A DNA stretch of 64,000 bases from Enterococcus rivorum (GTDB lineage Bacteria; Bacillota; Bacilli; Lactobacillales; Enterococcaceae). Within the stretch, counting starts at the first letter, position 1. The number at the start of each line of letters is the position of its first letter. Location of the stretch: NCBI RefSeq assembly GCF_001742285.1, contig NZ_MIEK01000004.1, positions 1 through 64,000 of the forward strand. The letters are read 5' to 3'. Below are positions 42,848 to 51,471 of the stretch, piece by piece. The notes beneath the pieces are model-generated. The model worked only from the letters and a program-made list of their open reading frames with translations, was not told the origin of the DNA and did not search any database. The position numbers were made by a program, and so were the translations under genes.

Positions 42848-44335
42848 TTGAATGAAATTGGATATAAACTTATTGTCGATAAACGAGTAAAACGAAGAAT
42901 TGACATCGTCACTTTACTACTAAAAGCTAAGCAGCCAAAACCAATTACCTATCTATCAAAAATGTGCCATTCTACTGATAAAACGGTTTCATCAGAAATA
43001 AAAACAATTAATGAGTTGCTACCAAACGAAATAAAAATCATTTCAAAAGAATTTGAAGGTGTCTATTTAATTGCAGACAACCCTTTCCTATTATCAGGCT
43101 TTATTAGTGACCAACTTGATGGAAATCCCCTTTACGAGATTATAGAATCAATATTTCTATCAGAAGAGAAAACTTTAGAAGATTTCTCTATTGAAACCTT
43201 CATCTCTGAATCGACGATTCGTTCTTATTTAAATACCTTAAAAAAAGTTCTAAAAGAATACTCCCTATCCCTTAGAATCAAACCTTTTATAAATATTGTA
43301 GGAAATGAAGCAGATATTCGGTTTTTCTTTTTTCAATACTTCAGACACGCACACGATAGCGCTTCAATACTCGCTGAGACAGAGCAACTGGCTGCTGTTC
43401 ATAATACTATTACTCAATTAACTAAAGATTTTGGATTGAAACTAAATCTGGACTACTATCGAATTTCCCATTGGTTACTAATCATTGAACAAAGAATCCT
43501 TACTGGACATCCTATTAAACTACCTATCGAATTGCTAGAAAAACATGAAGCAACGTTTAATTTTAAAAATGTAAAATCAGCTTTTTATCAGCAATTCTCT
43601 GGTTTGCCACTAGGATCTATTTCTGAAGAAGAGTTTCTGTTCGCATTTATTGTCAGACTAGACGGTGTTATTTACGAAGAAAGCACCCCCTTTTACATGA
43701 AGGATTACAAGAATTATTTAGCTGAGTTCGAGCCACTGATTTTTTATTTTTTTTCCGAAAATGGATTATTGCCTTATGTAAATGCCGATTTAAGAGTGAT
43801 GTTGCAAGCTTTTTTAGTAAATACCATGTTTCTATCTGATATAACTCCAGGCTTTCAACGAGTAAGCTCCGCTATTCAGCAGTATGTTCAATCAAATTAT
43901 CCAGAGATACTTAATCAATGGATCACCACACTGACAAAGAACTTAATGCCTAATTATTTGCATGTAAAATATCCTTTAGACTTAGCAACTAGTTTGACCT
44001 TAATAACAGTAGCTTATATAGAACGATATACTACAAAAAAAAGGAATATTCTTTTTTCATTGACAGGTACTCCCTCATCTCTCAATTATTTTAAAACACA
44101 GCTATTAAATATTTTGCCTAATGGAGTCAACGCTCATTTTATTTTCAACAAACCTCTAACGAATAGCTTGCTAGATGCATTAGAAATAGATACTTGTGTT
44201 TATAACTACCATATTGACGAACCGATCACTTATTGCCAATCTCTTAGAATGTCTAACATTCCAACTGAAACTGAGTGGCTGGAGCTAGTTCCTAACCTTC
44301 TGTCAAAAATAAATACTAAAGCCAAAAGGGAGTGA
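42848..44335 (+). CDS. Mga-type transcriptional regulator (plus strand)
   Basis: The 495-residue protein has the Mga layout: an N-terminal HTH (IDIVTLLLKAKQPKPITYLSKMCHSTDKTVSSEIKTIN, about 19-55), a second HTH (TLEDFSIETFISESTIRSYLNTLKKVLKEY, about 111-140), a PRD-like helical centre and an EIIB-like end. The start is a TTG (42848-42850) with GAGGAGG 8 bases upstream; there is no in-frame ATG nearby. It is divergent from the other Mga-type gene and convergent with the second M60 peptidase gene. Which of these genes it controls is not shown by sequence. The two Mga-type proteins are clearly diverged from each other. Confidence 0.78.
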   Translation: MNEIGYKLIVDKRVKRRIDIVTLLLKAKQPKPITYLSKMCHSTDKTVSSEIKTINELLPNEIKIISKEFEGVYLIADNPFLLSGFISDQLDGNPLYEIIESIFLSEEKTLEDFSIETFISESTIRSYLNTLKKVLKEYSLSLRIKPFINIVGNEADIRFFFFQYFRHAHDSASILAETEQLAAVHNTITQLTKDFGLKLNLDYYRISHWLLIIEQRILTGHPIKLPIELLEKHEATFNFKNVKSAFYQQFSGLPLGSISEEEFLFAFIVRLDGVIYEESTPFYMKDYKNYLAEFEPLIFYFFSENGLLPYVNADLRVMLQAFLVNTMFLSDITPGFQRVSSAIQQYVQSNYPEILNQWITTLTKNLMPNYLHVKYPLDLATSLTLITVAYIERYTTKKRNILFSLTGTPSSLNYFKTQLLNILPNGVNAHFIFNKPLTNSLLDALEIDTCVYNYHIDEPITYCQSLRMSNIPTETEWLELVPNLLSKINTKAKRE

Positions 44336-44387
44336 CCTACTGTTACTAAAAATTTTAAAATCATTTGACAATTAAACATTCTTTGAA

Positions 44388-44430
44388 AGAGTCTGAGACA
44401 AAACGAAAGACTAGTTTTATCTTGGACTCT
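44388..44430 (+). terminator. Imperfect long hairpin after the Mga-type gene
   Basis: AGAGTCTGAGACAAAAC (44388-44404) pairs with GTTTTATCTTGGACTCT (44414-44430) with three mismatches or wobbles. The GAGTCTGAGACA arm resembles dispersed hairpin repeats common after genes in enterococci and relatives; this is from memory. Confidence 0.45.
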
Positions 44431-44523
44431 CTGAATAAATGGTGCCCACTTCTTAAATAGACTATTTCTAACGATTTTCCAGCCATTTTTGACGCAATAC
44501 TTTATTCGCTCTTTTTAGTCAAA

Positions 44524-44569
44524 AAAGTGAGCCGATAATCAGATTGCTTCCTGACTATCGGCTCACTTT
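44524..44569. terminator. Bidirectional terminator of the second M60 gene
   Basis: AAAGTGAGCCGATAATCAG (44524-44542) pairs with 44551-44569 over 19 bp with one mismatch, an 8-base loop and flanking A and T runs. Confidence 0.8.
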
Positions 44570-44639
44570 CTTTTAATCCTTAATATATTCTTTTATTGTC
44601 CCTCTTTACCTAGAGAAACAGTCAAATACTCTGATTCAT

Positions 44640-47600
44640 TTATTCCACTTCCACAAGTTCCATCCCGTCCTCTGTTACTTGATATATAACAGTTGTAGCA
44701 GTCGTAAGTTTTTCTGTTGTTACTTGATTTTGGATAAGCAAACGATTTTTAAATTCAGCATGGTAAACGGTAATAAAGTCCCCCTCTACCAATAACACCT
44801 CATCTTTTTCAGCTGGATAGTTCTTCCGACCAATATATTCTTTTGTATGTTTAATAGAACCATTTTGATCTTGGATAGTAATAGACGCATATGTTTCAGT
44901 AAAATACCAATGAGGTTGAGTCGCTTTCGTTTGAATTACTGCTTTACCCTCGTTTAGCGAAACGCTCATCGTTGCAAATACTCGATCCGATAATCCTTTG
45001 AATGTATACTCAAAAGCTTGACCGTCCTCTGGTTTCGGTTTAGGAATATCGTTTGTTTCCACTAATACCAATCCATTTATGGTCACTTGGTACGTAATGG
45101 TTTCCTTCGTCTCTAACTCATCTGCCGTTGCTTGATTTTGAATCAACAAACAATTTTTAAATTCGGCATGATAAACAGTAATGTAATCCCCAACCTTTAT
45201 TGAAACTTCCTCTCGGCTTGCTTCGTAGGCATTGCTACCAATGTATTCTTTAACATATTTACTGGAACCCTTTTGATTCTGAATGATAATAGACGCATAC
45301 TTTTCATTAACAAAGTTAAAATGCGGTTGCCCCCCTTTCGTTTCAATCACTGCTTTGCCCTCGTTTAGCGCAACATCCATCGTTGCAAATACTCGATCCG
45401 ATAATCCTTTGAATGTATACGCAAAAGCTCGGCCGTCCTCTGGTTTCGGTTTAGGAATGTCACTCGTTTCTACTAATGCTAAACCATCTGCTGTTACTTG
45501 GTACGTAATGGTTTCCTTTGTCTCTAAATTTTCCCTAGTTCCTTGATTCTGAATTAACAAACGATTTTTAAACTCGGTATGATACACAGTAATGTAATCC
45601 CCAACTTTTATTGAAACTTCCTCTTGACTTGCTCTATAGTTGCTTTTCCCAATATATTCTTTTGAATATTTGTTTAAACCGTTCTGATCCTGAATAATAA
45701 TAGATGCATATTTTTCATTAAAGTACGAATGCGGTTGAATCCCTTGGGTTTTAATTACCCCTTTACCTTCATTTAATGAAACTATGAGCGTCGCAAATAC
45801 TCGATCATATACCCCTTTGAAAGTATATTCAAAAGCTTGCCCCTGCTGAGGTTTAGAAGAAAGAAATAGCTCCGCGTATTTTTCTATCAGCTGTGTATTT
45901 ACTGGATCGGGTAAAGATTGAATCGCCAGCAACAAGTTTTTCTTAACATTTGACTTCTGAATCGAGATGTCTTTTCTCCGCTCATTTTGAAGCAATTCGG
46001 TTCCCTCAGCCTCTATTTTTTTGATTAATTCTTGCTCTAAATTATTAGGAAGTGCTATGTTCTCAAGTCCTTTACTCGTCACTAGCCAAGTATTGGTTTT
46101 TTCCGTCTTATTAATAATTTCCTCTGTCGAAGTGAGTCTATTCCGGGTCTCCGCATGATAAATTTCAACTCGATCCCCTTCAACCAAAGAGATTGTCTCA
46201 GATTTCACAGTAACTTCCGTACCTTCGATTACTTTACTATATTTTTCTACACCATTCTCATCGCTTACTTTAACCGTCATGTAAGTTTCTCCACTGTAAT
46301 ATTTATGTGGCGTAGCAGAAGTAACAGAAACGGTGCCCGTTCCTTCATTAAGATTTGTTTTAAATTCTCCAAATTTTCTATCACTAAGCCCTAAAAAGTT
46401 GATACTTTGATTCATGAAGCTACTTACATTAAGTTTCGATAACTTTATTTCGATATTATTTTCAGATTCTTTCACATACAAGTATTGTTGACTTGCTATA
46501 TATTTAGTCATCACTTCACCAACAAACTCTATTGTATAAACGCCATTTGGCAACTGATTAAATAGCACACTCTCACTAGTGATTTCTTTTTCTTGGACTA
46601 CTTTATTGCCCTCTTTAAGACGAATTTTTGTTCCTTTCACTTCGTCAAGATCGTTTACCTTTAATTGAATCGTAGCTGTTCCCTGTAGACCTAGCGCTGC
46701 TATTTCTTCATTTTTTACTATTTCGAAGTTAGAAGTAATCAGCAAGTTAGGATCAATTAATGCACGAGCAGCAACCAATTTCCCCTCAGGAACCACATCT
46801 GCCAAGGAAGCGACGGCTGGATAATTTTGGTGTCGATTAATATCAGCTTGACCTTCTTGTAGCGACAACCCCCATCTCTCTAAAACTGGGGTAAAATCCA
46901 ACTGACTAACGTCACTATAATTACGATTTAATAAATCTGGCAAAGGATAATCCGCTCTTTTAAAGTCTGGCTGATTGGCAATCACACGATAATCTTGGTA
47001 CATCTTTGTGAAAGCAACATTTCCAGCTTTTTGTTTTAACATCGTTAACAAAATTAGTTTTTCTCGATTATTTACAGAAGCATAGGTGCCATCATTTTTG
47101 ACTATTTTTGTATACAAATTTTTTTCAACCGCATCCTTTTTCCCGTAATTAAACAGCCAACCAATTTTATCTGCATGTTTCCCATATTTCTCATATTGAT
47201 ATTGCACACCAAATAAATTATTAGACACTTCTCCTGTATACATTCCTTGCCCATCGAAGCCTGTTTGATAACCATGAGCAATTTCATGAAGTGTGCCCCA
47301 GCTAACTTTTTTCAGCCACATATCAGTCGTACTTTCAGTGCTAGCCGTCCAATAGCTACCATAATAAGCACCACCTGCGCCATTAATATCTGCCTTAAGG
47401 AAATAACGATTGGTCCCATTCTTATTGGTTGGAGCGGAATCATCAAAACCTGCCATTTGATTGTAAAAACGGAATAGATCATTATAATGTTCTATTAATG
47501 TATTCAGCGAATCAAAATCTTTTAAATTTTGGACCTTTTTCTCATCTAACTTTGGCAGTAATAATTGAAAATCATTCCCTTTAATTAACGCATACTCTGC

Positions 47601-48080
47601 ATCAGAAGAATCCCAAAGTTTAAAAAAATGATCCTCATTATCATTAAGCTCATAGATTGGTAAGGGTTTTGAAGCTTGATCGCTTTCAATCTCATACATA
47701 AGCATTGCTCCCTCTGCGTTATAAGGCGTATCGACAAAAGGCACCAGCGACTCTTCTTTACTACTAATCGTTATCCAGTCAGACCCCACTTTCACTGATT
47801 GTTCTTTCTTAGAGTCATTCCCTAACAATCGCACAGTCAGCTTATCCTTGAATTGCGGATTGGTTTGTCGAATTTTTAAAACAGTATTCTTTTGTAAAAC
47901 AAAACCCAAGTCTTGACGATCGTGGTATCTCCCTTTACTGGTCCCTGCATTAAAAATCCACTTAGGCTCTTCGATACTCACAATCTCCTGCGTCTTTATC
48001 TCTTGCGCATTTCCTTGATATGCTCCTCCAAACAATAGAACTAGATAAATCACTATTAATACGAATCCTCTTTTTTTCAT
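44640..48080 (-). CDS. Secreted M60 (enhancin-like) metallopeptidase with mucin-binding-like repeats
   Basis: The 1146-residue protein has a signal peptide (about 1-25), an accessory N-terminal region, and a peptidase M60 domain (about 85-420) with the zinc motif HEIAH at residues 265-269 (GTLHEIAHGYQ). Four repeats resembling the Bacillus putative mucin/carbohydrate-binding module (PF03272) follow: one diverged (about 555-680) and three close copies (from about 746, 882 and 1019), each with TFKG(L/V)xDRVFAT and a YHxEFKN(R/C)LLIQNQ end. There is no LPXTG signal, so it is probably secreted. M60 peptidases cleave O-glycosylated mucins. With the pilus and LRR adhesins nearby, a mucus-degrading role is likely but inferred. 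Confidence 0.85.
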   Translation of the reverse strand: MKKRGFVLIVIYLVLLFGGAYQGNAQEIKTQEIVSIEEPKWIFNAGTSKGRYHDRQDLGFVLQKNTVLKIRQTNPQFKDKLTVRLLGNDSKKEQSVKVGSDWITISSKEESLVPFVDTPYNAEGAMLMYEIESDQASKPLPIYELNDNEDHFFKLWDSSDAEYALIKGNDFQLLLPKLDEKKVQNLKDFDSLNTLIEHYNDLFRFYNQMAGFDDSAPTNKNGTNRYFLKADINGAGGAYYGSYWTASTESTTDMWLKKVSWGTLHEIAHGYQTGFDGQGMYTGEVSNNLFGVQYQYEKYGKHADKIGWLFNYGKKDAVEKNLYTKIVKNDGTYASVNNREKLILLTMLKQKAGNVAFTKMYQDYRVIANQPDFKRADYPLPDLLNRNYSDVSQLDFTPVLERWGLSLQEGQADINRHQNYPAVASLADVVPEGKLVAARALIDPNLLITSNFEIVKNEEIAALGLQGTATIQLKVNDLDEVKGTKIRLKEGNKVVQEKEITSESVLFNQLPNGVYTIEFVGEVMTKYIASQQYLYVKESENNIEIKLSKLNVSSFMNQSINFLGLSDRKFGEFKTNLNEGTGTVSVTSATPHKYYSGETYMTVKVSDENGVEKYSKVIEGTEVTVKSETISLVEGDRVEIYHAETRNRLTSTEEIINKTEKTNTWLVTSKGLENIALPNNLEQELIKKIEAEGTELLQNERRKDISIQKSNVKKNLLLAIQSLPDPVNTQLIEKYAELFLSSKPQQGQAFEYTFKGVYDRVFATLIVSLNEGKGVIKTQGIQPHSYFNEKYASIIIQDQNGLNKYSKEYIGKSNYRASQEEVSIKVGDYITVYHTEFKNRLLIQNQGTRENLETKETITYQVTADGLALVETSDIPKPKPEDGRAFAYTFKGLSDRVFATMDVALNEGKAVIETKGGQPHFNFVNEKYASIIIQNQKGSSKYVKEYIGSNAYEASREEVSIKVGDYITVYHAEFKNCLLIQNQATADELETKETITYQVTINGLVLVETNDIPKPKPEDGQAFEYTFKGLSDRVFATMSVSLNEGKAVIQTKATQPHWYFTETYASITIQDQNGSIKHTKEYIGRKNYPAEKDEVLLVEGDFITVYHAEFKNRLLIQNQVTTEKLTTATTVIYQVTEDGMELVEVE
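44971..45800 (-). repeat. Tandem repeats in the second M60 gene (411 and 408 bp periods)
   Basis: The sequence GTTGCAAATACTCGATCC recurs at 44971 and 45382, with a diverged copy GTCGCAAATACTCGATCA at 45790, giving periods of 411 and 408 bp (137 and 136 codons). The linkers between modules (CTCTGGTTTCGGTTTAGGAAT) are almost identical in two copies, so unit loss or gain by recombination is plausible. Confidence 0.8.
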
Positions 48081-48856
48081 TTTTTCTCCTCCTTATTAAT
48101 CTTTTTTGTTCTCTAACGGTTGAATAACTCTTAGCACAATAACTTCTTTTTTATAGGATTGATCAAGAAATCACTAAGAATCGCCTAAAAACAGCAAAAA
48201 ACCTATATGTAACGACTAAAATAAGTCAGCAATTTTTCATTACGCCATTCAAGCAGTTCAACTCATTAAATAGAACTTCCATTTTTTTAGTACATCCATC
48301 TATCTATCAATAAGCATCACTCCTTCGAAAGTATATTTTTTTTATTATATAATTAATCAGTTGAATAGTATAACAGAAAACAAGTCATAAAACCATATCC
48401 TTATTATTTCTTATTAGAAAGAGAAAGATATATTTAAAAGAGCACAAAATAATAATCAGATAAAGTTTAAAATATTATTATAATAAAATAACCATTTCAA
48501 AAAGTGATATTTTTTAATTAACAGTCTGCCACCACTTCTAACCAAACGAAGTCATCTAACTACCTTAAGCTTTATGGAATAGAAAAAATCCAAACTAACC
48601 AAAAATCAATCATTTTTTAGAAACAGAATGAAAATGAGAAAAAACTAATTTTTTCTCATAAATAAAAATATACTAGCATTTTTTGGGCAACTTCTTGTCG
48701 TTACTTCTTTTTTTTAAAAAGCATGTGAATAAAGTTCAACGAAAAAAACTTCATTTTGTCCACTAATAGTGGAAAAAAAGAGCTAATTCAAGAATATTGT
48801 GATATAAATCTTTTCCACTTTTTTTATTTCATGAGCACAATGACTCTAATAATAAA

Positions 48857-48870
48857 TGTAAGCGCTTAAA
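48857..48870 (+). promoter_or_regulatory. cre-like CcpA site before the inositol ABC genes
   Basis: TGTAAGCGCTTAAA matches 13 of 14 positions of TGWAANCGNTNWCA. It lies 7 bases upstream of the -35, so CcpA control is inferred. Confidence 0.7.
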
Positions 48871-48877
48871 AATAAGA

Positions 48878-48906
48878 TTGACTTAATGTGAAAAAGAAAT
48901 TAGGAT
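48878..48906 (+). promoter_or_regulatory. Promoter of the inositol ABC transporter operon
   Basis: TTGACT (48878-48883) and TAGGAT (48901-48906) are 17 bases apart. The IolR-like operator begins 1 base after the -10. Confidence 0.7.
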
Positions 48907-48907
48907 A

Positions 48908-48929
48908 TAACCAAAAGATAACCAAGATA
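48908..48929 (+). promoter_or_regulatory. IolR-like operator: tandem 11-mers
   Basis: TAACCAAAAGA (48908-48918) and TAACCAAGATA (48919-48929) are directly adjacent. The first matches all, and the second ten, of eleven positions of WRAYCAADARD, the tandem repeat described (from memory) for B. subtilis IolR sites. Confidence 0.7.
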
Positions 48930-48961
48930 TGTATGAAACTTTATACTAGGAGGAACGATTA

Positions 48962-49918
48962 ATGAAAAGAAAAGTTAAATTGGCTCTAAGTTGTTTTCTA
49001 ATAGTGCTGGTATTGAGCACCTTATCCGCTTGTGGTCAAGTTTTGGAACCAGATACCAAAAAAATTGGTTACGCCATTAACAACTTGAATGATACTTTCC
49101 AAACCTACATCTTAGATGCCGCCAAAAAAGAAGCCAAAGCACAAGGTTATGAATTCCGAGTAGAAAATGCAAAAGAAGATTTAATTGCGCAACAAGACCA
49201 AGTCAACGCATTGATTCAAAACAGAGTCGGAGCCCTCGTTGTTGTTCCTGTTGATACTAGCGCGATGGGGCCCATTGTCCAAGCCGCCCAAGATGCAAAA
49301 ATCCCGTTAATTTTTGTTAACAGGAATCCTTACGCTGGTAAAGAAGATGAAATGCCAAAAAATGTTTATTATGTCGGCTCAGAAGAAATCACTGCTGGCA
49401 TTATGCAGATGGATTTCATTGGAGAAGAGATGGGTGGCGAAGGTGGCATCGCAATAGCTATGGGTATCCTCGGAAATGAAGGAGCTATGAAACGAACCGA
49501 AGGAGTCACCAAAACAGTCAGTGAAAAATACCCTGATATAAAAATCCTCGCAAAAGAAACTGCCGAATGGCAAAGAGATAAAGCTTTAGGTATTGCTGAA
49601 AACTGGATCTCAACTTATGGGGATAAATTAAATGCGATTATTGCCAACAATGACGAGATGGCTTTAGGTGCTGTTCAAGCAGCGAAAAATACGAATAGAA
49701 AAGACTTGCTTATTGCCGGTGTAGACGCTATCCCAGATGCCATCGAAGCTGTAGAAAAAGGTGATTTAATCGCCACTGTTTTCCAAGACGGCGTCGGACA
49801 GGGTCAAAATGCCATTCAAATTATTGATGGTCTGAATAAAGGTCAATTACCTAAAGAAGCAGTAACCTACGTCCCTTTCCAATTAGTCACAAAAGAAAAT
49901 GTGAAAGAATTTAAATAA
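48962..49918 (+). CDS. Sugar/inositol ABC transporter substrate-binding lipoprotein
   Basis: The 318-residue protein has a lipoprotein signal (lipobox LSAC in LSTLSACGQ) and a Peripla_BP_4 fold typical of ribose/galactose/inositol binding proteins: GYAINNLNDTFQTYI, LIQNRVGALVVVPVD, IPLIFVNRNPY, IANNDEMALGAVQAA and AGVDAIPDA are recognisable strands and hinge segments. It starts a three-gene importer operon (binding protein, ATPase, permease). The IolR-like operator before it and the adjacent iol genes point to myo-inositol as substrate. That is inference; related proteins bind ribose, galactose or other polyols. Confidence 0.85.
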   Translation: MKRKVKLALSCFLIVLVLSTLSACGQVLEPDTKKIGYAINNLNDTFQTYILDAAKKEAKAQGYEFRVENAKEDLIAQQDQVNALIQNRVGALVVVPVDTSAMGPIVQAAQDAKIPLIFVNRNPYAGKEDEMPKNVYYVGSEEITAGIMQMDFIGEEMGGEGGIAIAMGILGNEGAMKRTEGVTKTVSEKYPDIKILAKETAEWQRDKALGIAENWISTYGDKLNAIIANNDEMALGAVQAAKNTNRKDLLIAGVDAIPDAIEAVEKGDLIATVFQDGVGQGQNAIQIIDGLNKGQLPKEAVTYVPFQLVTKENVKEFK

Positions 49919-49933
49919 AAGGAGGTTTTTCTT

Positions 49934-51457
49934 TTGAGCAATGACGTTTTGTTAGAAATTAGGCACTTAACGAAAGAATTCCCCGGTGTAAAAGCGCTTG
50001 ATGATATTCACTTAACCGTAAAAAAAGGCGAAGTTCACTGTATTTTAGGGGAAAACGGTGCAGGAAAATCAACATTGATGAAATGTATTATCGGCATGTA
50101 CAAGCCCACTACAGGAGAAATTTGGTTTGATGGACACTTGATTGAACATAACTCTGTAACCAAAGCTTTAGAATCCGGCATTTCTATGATTCACCAAGAG
50201 CTTAGTCCTGTCCGTGAAAAATCAGTCATGGAAAACATCTGGTTAGGACGAGAACCAAAAAACCGCTTTGGTTTGATCGATCATAAAAAAATGTACGACC
50301 TGACAAAATCTGTTTTAAACAGAATTGACACCGACATTGACCCGAAACTTTTAATTAAACATTTAACTGTCGCAAAAATGCAAATGATCGAACTGGCTAA
50401 GGCTATCTCCTATAACGCTAAACTGATTATTATGGATGAACCAACCTCTTCACTTGCTGACAAAGAAGTAGAGCAATTATACAAAATTATTCGACAACTA
50501 AAAAGCGAAGGTGTTAGCGTCATTTTTATCTCTCATAAACTAGATGAAATTAAAGAAATTTGCGATCGAATCACTATTTTCCGTGATGGACAATACGTAA
50601 CTGACCGAGAAGTCGCCGAAACCAGTACGAAAGAAATGATTCATTTAATGGTTGGTCGAGACATCACTCAGCTTTTTCCGAAACAAGAAGTAGAAATTGG
50701 GCCAACAAGGCTAAGTGTACAAGGCTTATCGGATGGAAAGATGTTTAATAATGTCTCTTTTGATGTCCATGAAGGAGAAATTTTAGGCTTCGCTGGTCTC
50801 GTCGGTGCTGGTCGCTCGGAGGTAATGGAGACCTTGTTTGGCTACCGAAAACACACGGCTGGACAAGTTTTTATCCACGGGAAAGAAGTCAACATCTCAT
50901 CTCCCTCTGATGCAATAGCTAACAAACTAGCCTTTTTAACAGAAGATCGCCGAAAAACTGGGATTTTCCCACTACTTTCTGTTAACTATAATATTTTATC
51001 TTCTAGCATGGATCAATATGAAAATAAATTTAAATTATTACGTCCACAAAGAATGAAGGAAGATGCCGAAGCTTATGTAGAAACATTAAAAATAAAAACA
51101 ACCTCTGGCGAAACGGCCATTATGAACTTAAGCGGAGGCAATCAGCAAAAGGTTTTAATCGCAAAATGGCTTTTAACAAATCCTGATATTCTTATTCTAG
51201 ACGAGCCAACCCGAGGAATTGACGTGGGTGCCAAAGCTGAAATCCATCGAAACATTTCCACAATGGCTTATACCGGAAAAAGTATCATTATGGTTTCTTC
51301 TGAGTTACCAGAAGTTTTAGGGATGAGTGATCGAATTGTTGTGATGCACGAAGGAAAAATCACTGGCATTCTTGAAAACAAAGGATTAACTCAAGAAGAG
51401 ATATTAACCTACGCAAGTGGCGAAAAAGACGATTTTCCAATCGAAAAAGTAAATTAG
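49934..51457 (+). CDS. Sugar/inositol ABC transporter ATP-binding protein (RbsA/MglA type)
   Basis: The 507-residue protein has two ABC domains, as in RbsA and MglA. The first has Walker A LGENGAGKSTL (about 39-49) and Walker B LIIMDEPTSSL, with H-loop FISHKLDEI; its signature segment is degenerate (LTVAKMQM). The second has a degenerate Walker A (GLVGAGRSEV) with intact signature LSGGNQQKV and Walker B LILDEPTRGID. This asymmetry is normal for the CUT2 class. The start is a TTG with AAAGGAGG 8 bases upstream; no ATG is near. It lies 16 bases after the binding-protein gene. Confidence 0.93.
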   Translation: MSNDVLLEIRHLTKEFPGVKALDDIHLTVKKGEVHCILGENGAGKSTLMKCIIGMYKPTTGEIWFDGHLIEHNSVTKALESGISMIHQELSPVREKSVMENIWLGREPKNRFGLIDHKKMYDLTKSVLNRIDTDIDPKLLIKHLTVAKMQMIELAKAISYNAKLIIMDEPTSSLADKEVEQLYKIIRQLKSEGVSVIFISHKLDEIKEICDRITIFRDGQYVTDREVAETSTKEMIHLMVGRDITQLFPKQEVEIGPTRLSVQGLSDGKMFNNVSFDVHEGEILGFAGLVGAGRSEVMETLFGYRKHTAGQVFIHGKEVNISSPSDAIANKLAFLTEDRRKTGIFPLLSVNYNILSSSMDQYENKFKLLRPQRMKEDAEAYVETLKIKTTSGETAIMNLSGGNQQKVLIAKWLLTNPDILILDEPTRGIDVGAKAEIHRNISTMAYTGKSIIMVSSELPEVLGMSDRIVVMHEGKITGILENKGLTQEEILTYASGEKDDFPIEKVN

Positions 51458-51471
51458 GGAGAGAAAAGACT

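Larger units (their letters stand above)
44336..44639. other. Convergent intergenic region with two hairpins
   Basis: No gene. Two terminator-like hairpins (44388-44430 and 44524-44569) separate the Mga-type gene and the second M60 gene. Confidence 0.6.
48081..48961. other. Long AT-rich region before the inositol transporter genes
   Basis: No coding sequence recognised. It holds an A/T-rich 10-bp hairpin (48635-48658), a pair of mutually exclusive hairpins (48759-48819), and the cre site, promoter and operator of the inositol ABC genes (48857-48929). The part next to 48080 must contain the promoter of the second M60 gene, which I could not place. Confidence 0.5.

Noticed and set aside
44971-45800. 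Regularly spaced repeats that could suggest a CRISPR array.
   Set aside because: The period is 408-411 bp and the repeats are in frame within a protein gene. They encode tandem binding modules.
48161-48190. Possible fourth copy of the shared adhesion-promoter motif upstream of the second M60 gene (AGAAATCACTAAGAATC).
   Set aside because: About 12 of 19 bases match, but there is no TTGAG-type -35 and no -10 at 17 bases, unlike the three accepted sites.
48635-48658. 10-bp hairpin TGAGAAAAAA/TTTTTTCTCA.
   Set aside because: Eight of the ten pairs are A-T in very AT-rich surroundings, and no gene ends nearby, so I do not call it a terminator.
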